From assembly GCF_014384805.1 (NCBI RefSeq), contig NZ_JACRSS010000006.1, positions 62,001 to 126,000 on the forward strand: a stretch of 64,000 nucleotides of DNA, written 5' to 3'. Both the position numbers and the translations under genes were made by a program. Within the stretch, counting starts at the first letter, position 1, and the number at the start of each line of letters is the position of its first letter. This DNA comes from Guopingia tenuis. Its GTDB lineage: Bacteria; Bacillota; Clostridia; Christensenellales; Christensenellaceae. This document shows positions 48,485-57,425 of the stretch, piece by piece. Below the pieces are notes generated by a model. It was not told the DNA's origin. It was given only the letters and a program-made list of their open reading frames with translations, and did no database searches.

Positions 48485-49228
48485 ATGAGAAAACCCATCA
48501 TTGCGGGAAACTGGAAAATGAATAAAACCCCGGCAGAGGCAAAAGAGCTGATTGAGGCCCTGAAGCCGCTGGTGGCGGATGCCCAGGCCGAGGTCGTCGT
48601 TTGCCCGACGTTTGTTTGCCTGAGCGCTGCGAAAGAGGCGATTGCCGGCAGCAACATCCATCTGGGGGCGCAGAACCTGCATTTTGAGCCCAAGGGCGCG
48701 TATACCGGCGAAGTTTCCGCCGAAATGCTCACGTCTATCGGTGTGGAATATGTAATCATTGGCCACAGTGAACGGCGGCAGTATTTTGCTGAAACCGATG
48801 AAACCGTCAACAAAAAGGTTAAAGCGGCGCTGGCTGCCGGCCTGAAGCCCATCATCTGCGTGGGCGAGAGCCTGGAGCAGCGGGAAAAGGGCATCACGAA
48901 AGAGATCGTTTCCCTGCAGAGCAAGCTGGCCCTTGAGGGGCTTACCAAGGAGCAGGTGGCAGGCGTTGTCATCGCCTATGAGCCTATTTGGGCCATTGGC
49001 ACTGGCAAAACGGCCACTTCCGACGAGGCTAACGAGACGATTGGCGATATCCGTGCGGCGGTGCGGGAAGTATACGGCGAGGCGGCGGACGAAATGCGCA
49101 TCCAGTATGGCGGCAGCATGAACCCCAAGAACGCCTCCGAGCTTATGGCGAAATCTGAAATCGACGGCGGCCTGATCGGCGGCGCCAGCCTGAAGGCGGA
49201 GGATTTCAGCCAGGTCGTCAAATACTAG
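48485..49228 (+). CDS. tpiA: Triosephosphate isomerase
   Basis: A 247-residue TIM-barrel glycolytic isomerase. GNWKMNK (8-14, Lys11 binds substrate), the electrophile His in IIGHSERR (about 92-99), the catalytic Glu in AYEPIWAIGTG and the phosphate-binding YGGSMN and GG motifs are present. RBS TTGGAGG. It starts 60 bases after pgk and ends 11 bases before gpmI. Confidence 0.98.
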   Translation: MRKPIIAGNWKMNKTPAEAKELIEALKPLVADAQAEVVVCPTFVCLSAAKEAIAGSNIHLGAQNLHFEPKGAYTGEVSAEMLTSIGVEYVIIGHSERRQYFAETDETVNKKVKAALAAGLKPIICVGESLEQREKGITKEIVSLQSKLALEGLTKEQVAGVVIAYEPIWAIGTGKTATSDEANETIGDIRAAVREVYGEAADEMRIQYGGSMNPKNASELMAKSEIDGGLIGGASLKAEDFSQVVKY

Positions 49229-49239
49229 GAGAACAGCAT

Positions 49240-50778
49240 ATGAACAATAAATTTACAGCTCTCATCATCATGGATGGCTTTGGGGAACGCAAGGACAGCG
49301 AGGGAAACGCCGTGAAGCTGGCGGGAACTCCGCATATCAGCGCTCTGGAAGCCGAATACCCCATGACCTTTATCGGCGCTTCCGGCATGTCCGTGGGCCT
49401 GCCGGACGGGCAGATGGGCAATTCGGAAGTGGGGCACCTGAACATCGGCGCGGGCCGCATCGTATATCAGGAGCTGACCCGGATCACCAAGGCGATTCAG
49501 GACGGGGATTTTTTCCAGGTGAAGGAATTCAACGATGCCATCGATAACTGCCTGAAAAACGGCACAGACCTGCATCTTTTCGGTCTGCTTTCGGATGGCG
49601 GCGTACACAGCCATAACGAGCATCTCTATGCTCTCGTGGAGCTGGCAAAGAAGCGCGGCCTGGATCGCGTCTATATTCATTGCTTCATGGACGGCCGGGA
49701 CGTTCCGCCGGACAGCGGCAAGGGCTATATGGAGCAGCTGGAAGCCAAGCTCCAGGAGATCGGCGTGGGCAAGATCGCCTCGGTCAGCGGCCGGTATTAT
49801 GCCATGGACCGGGATAACCGCTGGGAGCGGGTGCAGAAGGCATATGACGCCATTGCAAAATCCGAGGGCGAATTTAATGAGAGCGCCGTGGCCGCCATGC
49901 AGGCGTCCTATGATGCGGGCGTGATGGACGAATTCGTTCTGCCCACGGTCATCACTCAAAACGGCCAGCCGGTGGCGCGGGTGAAAAAGGATGATTCGAT
50001 CATCTTCTTCAATTTCCGCCCCGACCGGGCCCGGGAGATCACCCGCACCTTCATCGATCCGGAATTCTCCGGCTTTGCGCGGGAATACTTCCCGGTGTAT
50101 TTCGTCTCCATGACGCAATATGACAAGACCTTCCCGAATATTCATGTGGCTTATAAGCCGCAGACGCTGGAAAATACCCTGGGCGAATACCTGAGCAAGA
50201 ACGGCGTAAAACAGTTCCGCATCGCGGAAACTGAGAAATATGCCCATGTTACCTTCTTCTTCAACGGCGGCGTGGAGCAGCCCAACCCGGGAGAAGACCG
50301 GGTGCTGATCCCCTCTCCCAAGGTGGCGACCTATGACCTCCAGCCGGAGATGAGCGCCTATGAGGTGACGGAGAAGGCAGTGGAGCGCATCAAATCCGGC
50401 GAATACGGCGTGATGATCCTGAACTTTGCCAATCCGGATATGGTCGGCCACACGGGCGTTTTGGAGGCGGCGGAAAAGGCTGTCCGGACGGTAGACGAGT
50501 GCGTAGGCAAGGTGGTGGACGCCATTCTGTCCGTGGGCGGCCAGGTCATCATTACGGCGGACCACGGCAACAGCGAGCTTATGATCGATCCCGCGACGGG
50601 AGGCCCCTTCACGGCCCACACCACCAATCCCGTGCCCTTTATCCTGGTGGGCAAGGATTGGAAGGGCGCCAAGCTGCGGGAGGACGGCATTCTGGCGGAT
50701 ATCGCCCCCACGATGCTGGACATGATGGATTTGCCCAAACCCAAGGAAATGGAAGGAACTTCCATGATCGTGAAATAA
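49240..50778 (+). CDS. gpmI: 2,3-bisphosphoglycerate-independent phosphoglycerate mutase
   Basis: A 512-residue manganese-dependent mutase. The phosphatase domain has MDGFG (11-15), the phosphoserine site S62 in GNSEVGHLNIGAGR and ADHGN/HTTNPVPF near the C-terminus. The inserted transferase domain spans about 75-310, with DGRDVPP and a GRYYAMDRD motif. Length is normal. RBS AGGAGAACAG. It closes the glycolytic cluster, with a terminator about 20 bases later. Enolase is not in the window. Confidence 0.98.
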   Translation: MNNKFTALIIMDGFGERKDSEGNAVKLAGTPHISALEAEYPMTFIGASGMSVGLPDGQMGNSEVGHLNIGAGRIVYQELTRITKAIQDGDFFQVKEFNDAIDNCLKNGTDLHLFGLLSDGGVHSHNEHLYALVELAKKRGLDRVYIHCFMDGRDVPPDSGKGYMEQLEAKLQEIGVGKIASVSGRYYAMDRDNRWERVQKAYDAIAKSEGEFNESAVAAMQASYDAGVMDEFVLPTVITQNGQPVARVKKDDSIIFFNFRPDRAREITRTFIDPEFSGFAREYFPVYFVSMTQYDKTFPNIHVAYKPQTLENTLGEYLSKNGVKQFRIAETEKYAHVTFFFNGGVEQPNPGEDRVLIPSPKVATYDLQPEMSAYEVTEKAVERIKSGEYGVMILNFANPDMVGHTGVLEAAEKAVRTVDECVGKVVDAILSVGGQVIITADHGNSELMIDPATGGPFTAHTTNPVPFILVGKDWKGAKLREDGILADIAPTMLDMMDLPKPKEMEGTSMIVK

Positions 50779-50793
50779 AGTAAACGGATGGAG

Positions 50794-50827
50794 ACAATCC
50801 CGCCCTTGCGACGGGATTGCTTTTTCC
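50794..50827 (+). terminator. Intrinsic terminator after gpmI
   Basis: CAATCCCG, loop, CGGGATTG, then CTTTTTCC. Confidence 0.85.
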
Positions 50828-50839
50828 TGGGAGAAGCGG

Positions 50840-51799
50840 ATGCGAGAGAGGCTCTATTACCCGGTTTCGGAATATTATCGGGAAAAATACGGCCAGAAGG
50901 TCTATAAACTGCCGGTGAATCTTCCCGTCACCTGCCCCAACAAGGATGCGGACGGAAGGGGATGCGATTATTGCAGCCCCCTGGGAGCAGGCTTTGAATC
51001 GTTCACAAATAATTTATCTTTTGGGGAACAAATAAGAAGGAATCGGGAGTTCATGCATAGAAAATATAAAGCAGAGCTTTTTATTCTATATTTGCAGAAT
51101 TTTTCCGGCACCTTTCAGCCGGCAGCCCGGCTGGCAGAACAGATCCGATCCATGCCCATGGAGCAGATTGCGGAGATTGCCATTGCCACGCGGCCGGATT
51201 GTATATCCCGTTCCTATGCAAAAACGCTCCGGCAGCTGCAGGAGGAGCTGGAACGGCCCATTACCTTGGAGCTGGGGCTGCAAACTCCCAATTACCGTAC
51301 ACTTGCAAACATACACCGGGGGCACACCCTGGCGGAATTTCTGGACGCTGTCCTGGCCCTGCGGGGCGAGGGGTTTGGCGTTGTTGCCCATATGATTCTG
51401 GATCTTCCGGGAGATACGATGGAGGATGCCGTGGAGGGGGCAAAAATTCTCTCCGCGCTGGGAATCGGGGGCGTGAAGCTGCATTCCCTCTATCTGGCCA
51501 AAGGAAGCCGGATGGCGGAGCAATATGAAAGAGGGGAGCTCCCTCTTCCCGATCCGCAGGTATATATCGCCCGGGCGGCGGAGTTTTTGGCGGTGGTCCG
51601 GCCGGATATGGTGATTCACCGGATTGCCGGGCGGATTCCGGAGGAATTCTCGGCGGCGGCCGGGGGAATGAGCTGGTGGAAGATCCGGGATGGGATCGAG
51701 GCGCGGATGCGGAAAAGGGGATATACCCAGGGCTGCAAATGCGATTATCTGGACGGAAAGGCCCTCCGGCAGGCTGGATTTGAAGAACAGCAGGAATAG
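50840..51799 (+). CDS. Radical SAM protein, TIGR01212 / YtqA-YhcC family
   Basis: A 319-residue radical SAM protein. The cluster cysteines are spaced as in this family: C32, then C42-DY-C45 (TCPNKDADGRGCDYC). YLQNFSGTF, ATRPDCIS, ELGLQTPN, HRGHTLAEF and HMILDLPGDT are conserved blocks. The family is linked to tRNA-modification-like chemistry in some reports, but the substrate is unknown. The gene has no membrane or signal segment. It begins in the tail of the gpmI terminator region with GGGAGAAG as RBS. Confidence 0.9.
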   Translation: MRERLYYPVSEYYREKYGQKVYKLPVNLPVTCPNKDADGRGCDYCSPLGAGFESFTNNLSFGEQIRRNREFMHRKYKAELFILYLQNFSGTFQPAARLAEQIRSMPMEQIAEIAIATRPDCISRSYAKTLRQLQEELERPITLELGLQTPNYRTLANIHRGHTLAEFLDAVLALRGEGFGVVAHMILDLPGDTMEDAVEGAKILSALGIGGVKLHSLYLAKGSRMAEQYERGELPLPDPQVYIARAAEFLAVVRPDMVIHRIAGRIPEEFSAAAGGMSWWKIRDGIEARMRKRGYTQGCKCDYLDGKALRQAGFEEQQE

Positions 51800-51865
51800 C
51801 GGGAAGAAGCGCAAGGGCGCTTTGAATAGAGACGAAAAATCACAAAGAAGAAAGGGATGATTTCA

Positions 51866-52276
51866 ATGGTTCAACTAATTTATGGAACAAAGGGAAGCGG
51901 CAAGACAAAACGCCTTTTGGAGATGGTCAACAAGGAGGCGGAGACCGCGCAGGGAGATGTTATTTTCATCGACGACGACAAGCGCTATATGTATGATGTG
52001 CGGCACCAGGTGCGGTTCGTCGATGTTTCGGAATATAGTGTAGACAGCGAGGAAAAGCTCTATGGCTTTATCTGCGGCATGCTGGCCCAGAATTTTGATA
52101 TTTCGGCGATTTATCTGGATGCTTTCATCCACATCGTGAAAAAGCAGCCGGAGGAAATGGAGTTTTTCTTTAAAACTCTTATCCAGCTGGCGGAAAAGAA
52201 CAACGTGAAGCTGGTTTTAAATGTGAGCGCCGATCCGGCGGTCATGCCCGAGTATTTGAAAGCGTTTGTGATTTAA
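51866..52276 (+). CDS. Small P-loop ATPase-like protein of unknown function
   Basis: A 136-residue protein with Walker A GTKGSGKT (7-14) close to the N-terminus and a hydrophobic-plus-acidic strand VIFIDDDKRYMY (about 32-43). IYLDAFIHI (about 87-95) could be the Walker B-like strand. Similar short clostridial proteins are sometimes labelled twitching motility PilT-like, without support for motility. The start at 51866 matches the usual MVQLIYGTKG; an ATG three codons earlier is possible. RBS AGAAAGGG. A terminator follows. Confidence 0.8.
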   Translation: MVQLIYGTKGSGKTKRLLEMVNKEAETAQGDVIFIDDDKRYMYDVRHQVRFVDVSEYSVDSEEKLYGFICGMLAQNFDISAIYLDAFIHIVKKQPEEMEFFFKTLIQLAEKNNVKLVLNVSADPAVMPEYLKAFVI

Positions 52277-52290
52277 CGGCATAAGGAAGT

Positions 52291-52321
52291 GTGGCTGGGA
52301 ATGTTCCCAGCCGCCTTTTTT
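52291..52321 (+). terminator. Intrinsic terminator after the P-loop protein gene
   Basis: GGCTGGGAA, loop, TTCCCAGCC, then GCCTTTTTTG. Confidence 0.9.
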
Positions 52322-52362
52322 GTGTCAAAAATGTAGGAATTCGTGGATTTTTTCTGTTTCCA

Positions 52363-52371
52363 TGGTATAAT
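52363..52371 (+). promoter_or_regulatory. Extended -10 promoter upstream of thrC
   Basis: TGGTATAAT with TATAAT at 52366-52371. The -35 region is weak. It resembles the TGGTATAAT boxes at 13046 and 13145. Confidence 0.6.
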
Positions 52372-52624
52372 GTATGCATGGACGGGGCGGAGACAAATTT
52401 TTATGCCCCGAGCGTTCACTGCTGGCTGCTATTGTCGTTGATGCACGGCAAAGAGGCCCGGTTTTTTAGAAGAGATGTGGTGGCTGGACAAAGGATAAGT
52501 GGAAACTGTGGCTTAAAAAGAAAAGAATCTGACGCTGCAAGGCGTTTACAGCCCTTCCCGCAGACAAGCGGGAGGGGCGATAGAAGAATAAAAAATAAGC
52601 GGCAACGCCGTTTGGAGGAACTGT
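52372..52624 (+). other. Long thrC leader with dispersed repeat copy B
   Basis: A 253-base leader. CGGGGC/GCCCCG (about 52383-52410) forms a hairpin. 52410-52453 resembles 13097-13141 near degV: GCGTTCA(T/C)TG, GGCTGC(C/T)ATTG(C/T)CG, GATGC and CGGCAAAG are shared, and the TG(C/T)CG...CGGCA stem is kept with a G-U change. No T-box tail (GGTGGNACCGCG) was found. Confidence 0.5.
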
Positions 52625-54100
52625 ATGAGATTAGTCAGCACAAGAAACGCGGGAAACACTGTGGGGGCGCTGGAAGGCGTTCTGAAGGGAATCGCCGATG
52701 ACGGCGGCCTGTTTGTTCCCGAAACTTTTCCGCAGATCAGCCGGGAATGTATTGAGGAGATCGGCGGCATGACCTATGCCCAGGCGGCGGCCCGGGTTCT
52801 GGGGTTCTATTTTGAAATGGATCCGGAAGAGCTTCTCGCCATGACCACTGCGGCCTATGAAAATTTCGACGATGCGCGGGTTACCCCCATGAAAAAGCTG
52901 GGAAAACGAGAATTTGTCCTGGAGCTGTTCCACGGGCCCACGCTGGCCTTCAAGGATATGGCGCTCCAGCTGCTGCCCCGGCTGATGGGCGCGGCGCTGG
53001 CAGAGAACGGGGGAAAGGAGGATGTGCTGATTTTGACGGCCACCTCCGGCGACACGGGAAAGGCGGCCCTGGAGGGTTTCAAGGACGTGCCCCGGACGAA
53101 AATCGCCGTGTTCTATCCCGAGGAAGGCGTTTCCAGCATGCAGAAGCTGCAGATGGTGACCCAGGGCGGGGAAAACACCTATGTCTGCGCTGTGCGGGGG
53201 AACTTTGACGACGCGCAGACCGGCGTAAAACAGGTGTTTGCCGATCCTCAAATGGCGGAAAAGGTGAGGGAGAAGGGCTATGTCTTTTCCTCCGCCAACT
53301 CTATCAACTTTGGAAGGCTGGCGCCGCAGATCGTGTATTATATTTATGCCTATGCCCGGCTGGTGCGGGCGGGCGAGGTGCGCATGGGCGACGAGGTGAA
53401 CATCACCGTCCCCACCGGCAACTTTGGAAATATCCTGGCGGCCTATTATGCCAAGCGCATGGGGCTTCCCGTGGCAAAGCTGATCTGCGCTTCCAACAAA
53501 AACAATGTGCTCACGGACTTTTTCGATTCCGGGCGGTATGTGACCAACCGGATGTTCTTCAAGACCATGTCGCCCTCCATGGATATCCTGATTTCCAGCA
53601 ATCTGGAGCGGCTGCTCTTTGAAGTGACCGAGCGCAATGCCAAATATATCGAAGAATTGATGCAGACTCTCAAAAATGAGGGACAGTACAGCATGGACGG
53701 AAGCTATCAGCGGCTGATGGCAGAAGAGTTCTATGCGGATTTTGCCGACGATGTGCGCACCATGCGCACCATCCGCCGGATCTATAAAAATTATGGATAT
53801 CTGATGGATCCCCATACGGCAGTGGCCCAGACGGTCTATGAAGACTATATGACCCGCACGGGCGACCGGAAGCCCAGCATCACGGTTTCCACCGCCAGCC
53901 CCTTTAAATTTGTGCAGGATGTGCTGTTTGCGGTGAACGGGGAGCGCATTGAGGACCCGTTTGACGCGGCCATCAAGTTATCCGCCGTCACCGGCATTCC
54001 GCTGCCCGCGCAGATCGCATCTCTGAAAGACGCGCCGGTTCGGTTTGCCGACTGTGTGGATAAAGATGGCTTAAGCGACGTGATTTTGCATATGCTGTAA
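52625..54100 (+). CDS. thrC: Threonine synthase
   Basis: A 491-residue fold-type II PLP enzyme that makes L-threonine from O-phosphohomoserine. The PLP Lys110 is in HGPTLAFKDMA, and TATSGDTGKAALEGF and VPTGNFGNILAAYYAK carry the phosphate and cofactor loops. The N-terminal STRNAGNTV segment is typical of the long bacterial/fungal class. RBS TTGGAGG. It starts after a 250-base leader with a dispersed repeat, and trpS follows 22 bases after its stop. Confidence 0.97.
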   Translation: MRLVSTRNAGNTVGALEGVLKGIADDGGLFVPETFPQISRECIEEIGGMTYAQAAARVLGFYFEMDPEELLAMTTAAYENFDDARVTPMKKLGKREFVLELFHGPTLAFKDMALQLLPRLMGAALAENGGKEDVLILTATSGDTGKAALEGFKDVPRTKIAVFYPEEGVSSMQKLQMVTQGGENTYVCAVRGNFDDAQTGVKQVFADPQMAEKVREKGYVFSSANSINFGRLAPQIVYYIYAYARLVRAGEVRMGDEVNITVPTGNFGNILAAYYAKRMGLPVAKLICASNKNNVLTDFFDSGRYVTNRMFFKTMSPSMDILISSNLERLLFEVTERNAKYIEELMQTLKNEGQYSMDGSYQRLMAEEFYADFADDVRTMRTIRRIYKNYGYLMDPHTAVAQTVYEDYMTRTGDRKPSITVSTASPFKFVQDVLFAVNGERIEDPFDAAIKLSAVTGIPLPAQIASLKDAPVRFADCVDKDGLSDVILHML

Positions 54101-54122
54101 AAGAGAGGCGGAAGGGGAGAAA

Positions 54123-55127
54123 ATGATGGAAGAGAAACAGACGATTTTCAGCGGAATTCAGCCTTCGGGCAACCTGACGCTGGGCAACTATCTGGGCGCC
54201 CTCAAAAACTGGGTGGATTTGCAGGAGGAATTCAACTGCTATTACTGCGTGGTGGATATGCACGCCATCACTGTCCGCCAGGAGCCTGCGGAGCTGCGCA
54301 AACGGTGCGGCGACCTTTTGGCCCTGATGGTGGCGGCGGGGCTGGACCCGGAGAAAAACACGATTTATGTGCAGTCCCATGTCAGCGCCCATGCCGAGCT
54401 GGCTTGGATCTTGAATTGCTATACCTATATGGGCGAGCTCAACCGCATGACCCAGTTTAAGGATAAGGCCCAGCGCCATCCCGATAATCTGAACGCCGGG
54501 CTATATACCTACCCTGTGCTGATGGCGGCGGATATTTTGCTTTATCACGCGAATCTTGTGCCCGTTGGAGTGGATCAGAAGCAGCATTTGGAGATTACCC
54601 GGGATATTGCCCTGCGGTTCAACAATCTGTATGGCGATGTGTTCACTATCCCCGAACCCTATATCCCCAAAGCCGGGGCCAAGATCATGAGCTTGCAGGA
54701 GCCGGAGAAGAAGATGTCTAAATCCGATCCCAATCCCAATGGCTATATTGCCCTCATGGACCCACCGGATGTAATTGCCCGCAAAATCAGGCGGGCTGTG
54801 ACGGACAGCGACGGGGAGATCCGCTGTTGCGAGGAAAAGCCAGGAGTTTCCAACCTGCTTTCCATCTATGGCGCTTTGCGGGGCAAGAGCCCCGAGGAGG
54901 CGGAAAAGGATTTCGCCGGGATGAATTACGGCGCGTTGAAAGAGGCTGTCTGCGAAGCGGTGATCTCGGCGCTGGAGCCGCTGCAAAGCCGCTTTCAGGA
55001 GATTCGGGCGGATAAGGAGTTCTTAAACCGCCTGATGGGCGAAGGCGCGGAAAAAGCGGCAAAGACGGCCTATAAGACGCTGGCAAAGGTGCAGCGAAAG
55101 GTGGGCTTTGGTCCCAAAAAATTCTAA
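54123..55127 (+). CDS. trpS: Tryptophanyl-tRNA synthetase
   Basis: A 334-residue class Ic synthetase. The HIGH-equivalent is PSGNLTLGNYLGA (14-26), the KMSKS loop is K197-M-S-K-S201, and the specificity segment around AADILLYHANLVPVG and DQKQHLE is present. Length is normal. RBS GGCGGAAGGGG; an ATG one codon later is possible. It follows thrC closely and probably shares its transcript. A bidirectional terminator separates it from the convergent lipoprotein gene. Confidence 0.97.
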   Translation: MMEEKQTIFSGIQPSGNLTLGNYLGALKNWVDLQEEFNCYYCVVDMHAITVRQEPAELRKRCGDLLALMVAAGLDPEKNTIYVQSHVSAHAELAWILNCYTYMGELNRMTQFKDKAQRHPDNLNAGLYTYPVLMAADILLYHANLVPVGVDQKQHLEITRDIALRFNNLYGDVFTIPEPYIPKAGAKIMSLQEPEKKMSKSDPNPNGYIALMDPPDVIARKIRRAVTDSDGEIRCCEEKPGVSNLLSIYGALRGKSPEEAEKDFAGMNYGALKEAVCEAVISALEPLQSRFQEIRADKEFLNRLMGEGAEKAAKTAYKTLAKVQRKVGFGPKKF

Positions 55128-55132
55128 AAGGG

Positions 55133-55164
55133 AAAAAAGAGAGGGGATTCCCTCTCTTTTTTGT
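55133..55164. terminator. Bidirectional terminator between trpS and lipoprotein copy 1
   Basis: AAAAAAGAGAGGG, loop GATT, CCCTCTCTTTTTT. A/T runs on both sides. Confidence 0.92.
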
Positions 55165-55180
55165 TTGCCGTTTTGCCGGC

Positions 55181-56641
55181 CTAATACATGGCGTTCCGGT
55201 CGACAATGGTGCCGTCCAGGGCGTTGATGGAGAGATAGCATTTTTCGCTGGCATCTTCCATGGAACCATAAGTATCGTCCCGGCCGAAGAAGTTCCAGAC
55301 GGGAATGAGCTTATATTCGTTTGTATCCTTCATAAGCACCTTGCCCAGCCCCAGGGTGATACGCTCAATTTTGACGTTGGAGGGGCGCCACCAGAACATC
55401 TCATGGCCCTCCTCGTCAGGCGTCATCATATAGCCGATCTGCCGCTCGAAAATCTCCTGGATCTCCTCCCAGGGCAGGATTTTGACGGATTCGTTGTCTA
55501 CCTTTACCAGGCGGGAAGGATTCTTCCAACGAATTTGATATATTTCCCCTTTATACATGGTAACAGATAAATATTCTGGCTTCCACAACTGTTGGACAAC
55601 GACACCATCCCCATCCGTTGGCTTCAAATTCAGATATTCACCAACATAGTCTTCTACTGCTCCATGATAAGAACGGGTGAAAATATATTCACAGGCGTTG
55701 TCCGTCTGATAGAATTCATAAAGCTCCATATAATCGATACCCGTTGTATTTTTTAGTAAAGCACGAATTCTTTCTAATTCCGCCGGATCTTTAAGTTCGG
55801 ATAAGGGTGTTGGTTGATCTGGGAGAGTATCCTCCAACTCACCTCCAATTTCGTGATAATTTGTAAGCCGGTCTACCCATAGCGCAGCTCCGGTTTCTCC
55901 ATGTTCAGGATTGATGAAATTTAGGGAGTAGCGGATGTCCCCTTTTTTACAAAGAATGTTGGATTGGGGAAGAGTACTATTTTTTAATTCGATCTGATAA
56001 CGAGGCGGCCCCAATTCTTCATCTTCTGGAGCAGAATTATATTTTTCATGCAGCTCTTTTAAATTAAGCTCTGCTAATTCAATATTGCTGAATTCCTTAT
56101 CCCCATAAAGCTTATCATATTCATCTACAGGTAACTGCATGGATTCAGGGAGATAGGTGGGAACCTGGTCTTCTCCTTCCTTTAAAGGCTTTCCCGTTAT
56201 AGTGTGTAAATTATTCTGTAGACGAAATAGGATCAATTCCATTTCGGCAATTTGTTCACGCAAGTCAGTTTTTGTAAAGATCCCATATTCATAAAGGTTA
56301 TATCCAGGAAACAATCCCTCAGCGATAGCTTTCAGCGAATCCCCGCTTTCAAACAATTTTTCCTCAACGGTAAGCACCGCCATCTTGCTTTCGTCGCCGC
56401 CGGTGATATCTGCATCCACAATCAGGGTCTTGCCGGAGGATTCATACGTTCTCTCCAAATAGTAATGGCTGCCCACCCCCGTCGGCGGCCCGGGCGTCGC
56501 GGTTGCCTGAATTTTTTCCTCCAGGTCCCCCGTTTTCTGTGCAACGAAGGTTTCCTCCGGTGTGGCCTGACAGGCGGAAGCAAGAATACAGAAGGCAAGA
56601 AGAATTGCGAGAATAGAAGAAATAGACTTGGCCCTTTTCAT
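55181..56641 (-). CDS. DUF6034-like lipoprotein, paralogue 1
   Basis: A 486-residue surface lipoprotein; lipobox LASAC with Cys24, then QATPEE. It aligns along its length with two further copies (58960 and 60628). Shared N-terminal motif: GGDE..MAVLTVEEK.FESGDSLK.I. Shared C-terminal part: DYMELYEFYQ.., PTDGDGV.VQ.LW.PEY, VKVDNE.VKILPWEEIQEIFE, YKLIPVWNFFGRD, and CY.SINALDGTI.DR..MY. This matches my memory of DUF6034. No enzyme motif is seen. The two ends are GC-rich while the middle (about 55,550-56,330) is AT-rich. Upstream is AT-rich, with no firm promoter. Start supported by AGGGAAAGGGG. Confidence 0.85.
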   Translation of the reverse strand: MKRAKSISSILAILLAFCILASACQATPEETFVAQKTGDLEEKIQATATPGPPTGVGSHYYLERTYESSGKTLIVDADITGGDESKMAVLTVEEKLFESGDSLKAIAEGLFPGYNLYEYGIFTKTDLREQIAEMELILFRLQNNLHTITGKPLKEGEDQVPTYLPESMQLPVDEYDKLYGDKEFSNIELAELNLKELHEKYNSAPEDEELGPPRYQIELKNSTLPQSNILCKKGDIRYSLNFINPEHGETGAALWVDRLTNYHEIGGELEDTLPDQPTPLSELKDPAELERIRALLKNTTGIDYMELYEFYQTDNACEYIFTRSYHGAVEDYVGEYLNLKPTDGDGVVVQQLWKPEYLSVTMYKGEIYQIRWKNPSRLVKVDNESVKILPWEEIQEIFERQIGYMMTPDEEGHEMFWWRPSNVKIERITLGLGKVLMKDTNEYKLIPVWNFFGRDDTYGSMEDASEKCYLSINALDGTIVDRNAMY

Positions 56642-56882
56642 GATTGTACCCCTTTCCCTAAAAAGTAAATAGAAATAGGATGTATAAGCAGCGTGTGAAA
56701 AATACGATTGTGGGTAATTTCATTATAAATTGCCGAATGTTTTATTTTCAATAGAATTTCGGAAAGTTAAAATGCCGGATACAACCTGTTTTAAAAAATG
56801 ATGCAAAAACCGGGAAAGAAAAAATAATCTTCAGTAAAATTACACAGTTTTTGACGGAGATGAACAAAAAAGCATAATCCCC
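56642..56882. other. AT-rich divergent region between lipoprotein copy 1 and marR
   Basis: No gene seen. It should hold the promoter of the minus-strand lipoprotein. A direct repeat CAGTTAT lies at 56895-56901 and 56926-56932 near the marR promoter. Confidence 0.4.
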
Positions 56883-56911
56883 TTGACAGACCGCCAGTTA
56901 TGAGTAAAATA
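56883..56911 (+). promoter_or_regulatory. Promoter of the marR-MATE operon
   Basis: TTGACA (56883-56888), 16-base spacer, TAAAAT (56905-56910). CAGTTAT direct repeats flank it, 31 bases apart, and could be regulator-binding sites. Confidence 0.7.
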
Positions 56912-56975
56912 GTTTATGGAAAGAACAGTTATAAAAAGAACTATTAGAATAACCGGCAGGAATGGAGGGAAAGGC

Positions 56976-57425
56976 ATGAGGCGGGCAACGACGCTTCTCA
57001 CCAATATGCGGAGGATCATCAAACTATATGACAGCATGCTCAAACCCGTATGTGAACATTATGATTTGACACTGATGGAAACGACTATCATCAGCTTTCT
57101 CTATAATAATCCCGGCAAGGATACGGCGGCGGATATCGTGGAGTTGCGCATGCTCGCCAAGAGCAACGTGTCCCAGGCTGTGGAAAGCCTGATCCAGAAA
57201 TCCCTGCTTTACCGGACGCAGGATACAAAAGACCGGCGGAAAATCCACCTTTCACTAGCGGAGAAAACAAAACCCATTACACAGGAGATTGAAAGGGTTC
57301 GGGAAAGATTCCGGGAACGGGTTTTCCAGGGCTTTTCGGAGGAAGAAGAAAACCTCGTTGTTCAATTTAACAAACGAATTGCAGAAAATATAAAACTTGA
57401 GGGAGAAAGAGGAGAAAACAGATGA
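56976..57425 (+). CDS. MarR family transcriptional regulator
   Basis: A 149-residue winged-helix regulator. LTLMETTIISFLYNNPG, DIVELRMLAKSNVSQAVESLIQKSLL and the wing DTKDRRKIHLSLAEK are the MarR DNA-binding core (about 28-100). Long N- and C-terminal helices form the dimer interface. The start at 56976 has AATGGAGGG upstream; the longer frame from 56916 overlaps the promoter. Its stop overlaps the MATE start (ATGA at 57422-57425), so it most likely represses the operon until a substrate binds. Confidence 0.92.
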   Translation: MRRATTLLTNMRRIIKLYDSMLKPVCEHYDLTLMETTIISFLYNNPGKDTAADIVELRMLAKSNVSQAVESLIQKSLLYRTQDTKDRRKIHLSLAEKTKPITQEIERVRERFRERVFQGFSEEEENLVVQFNKRIAENIKLEGERGENR

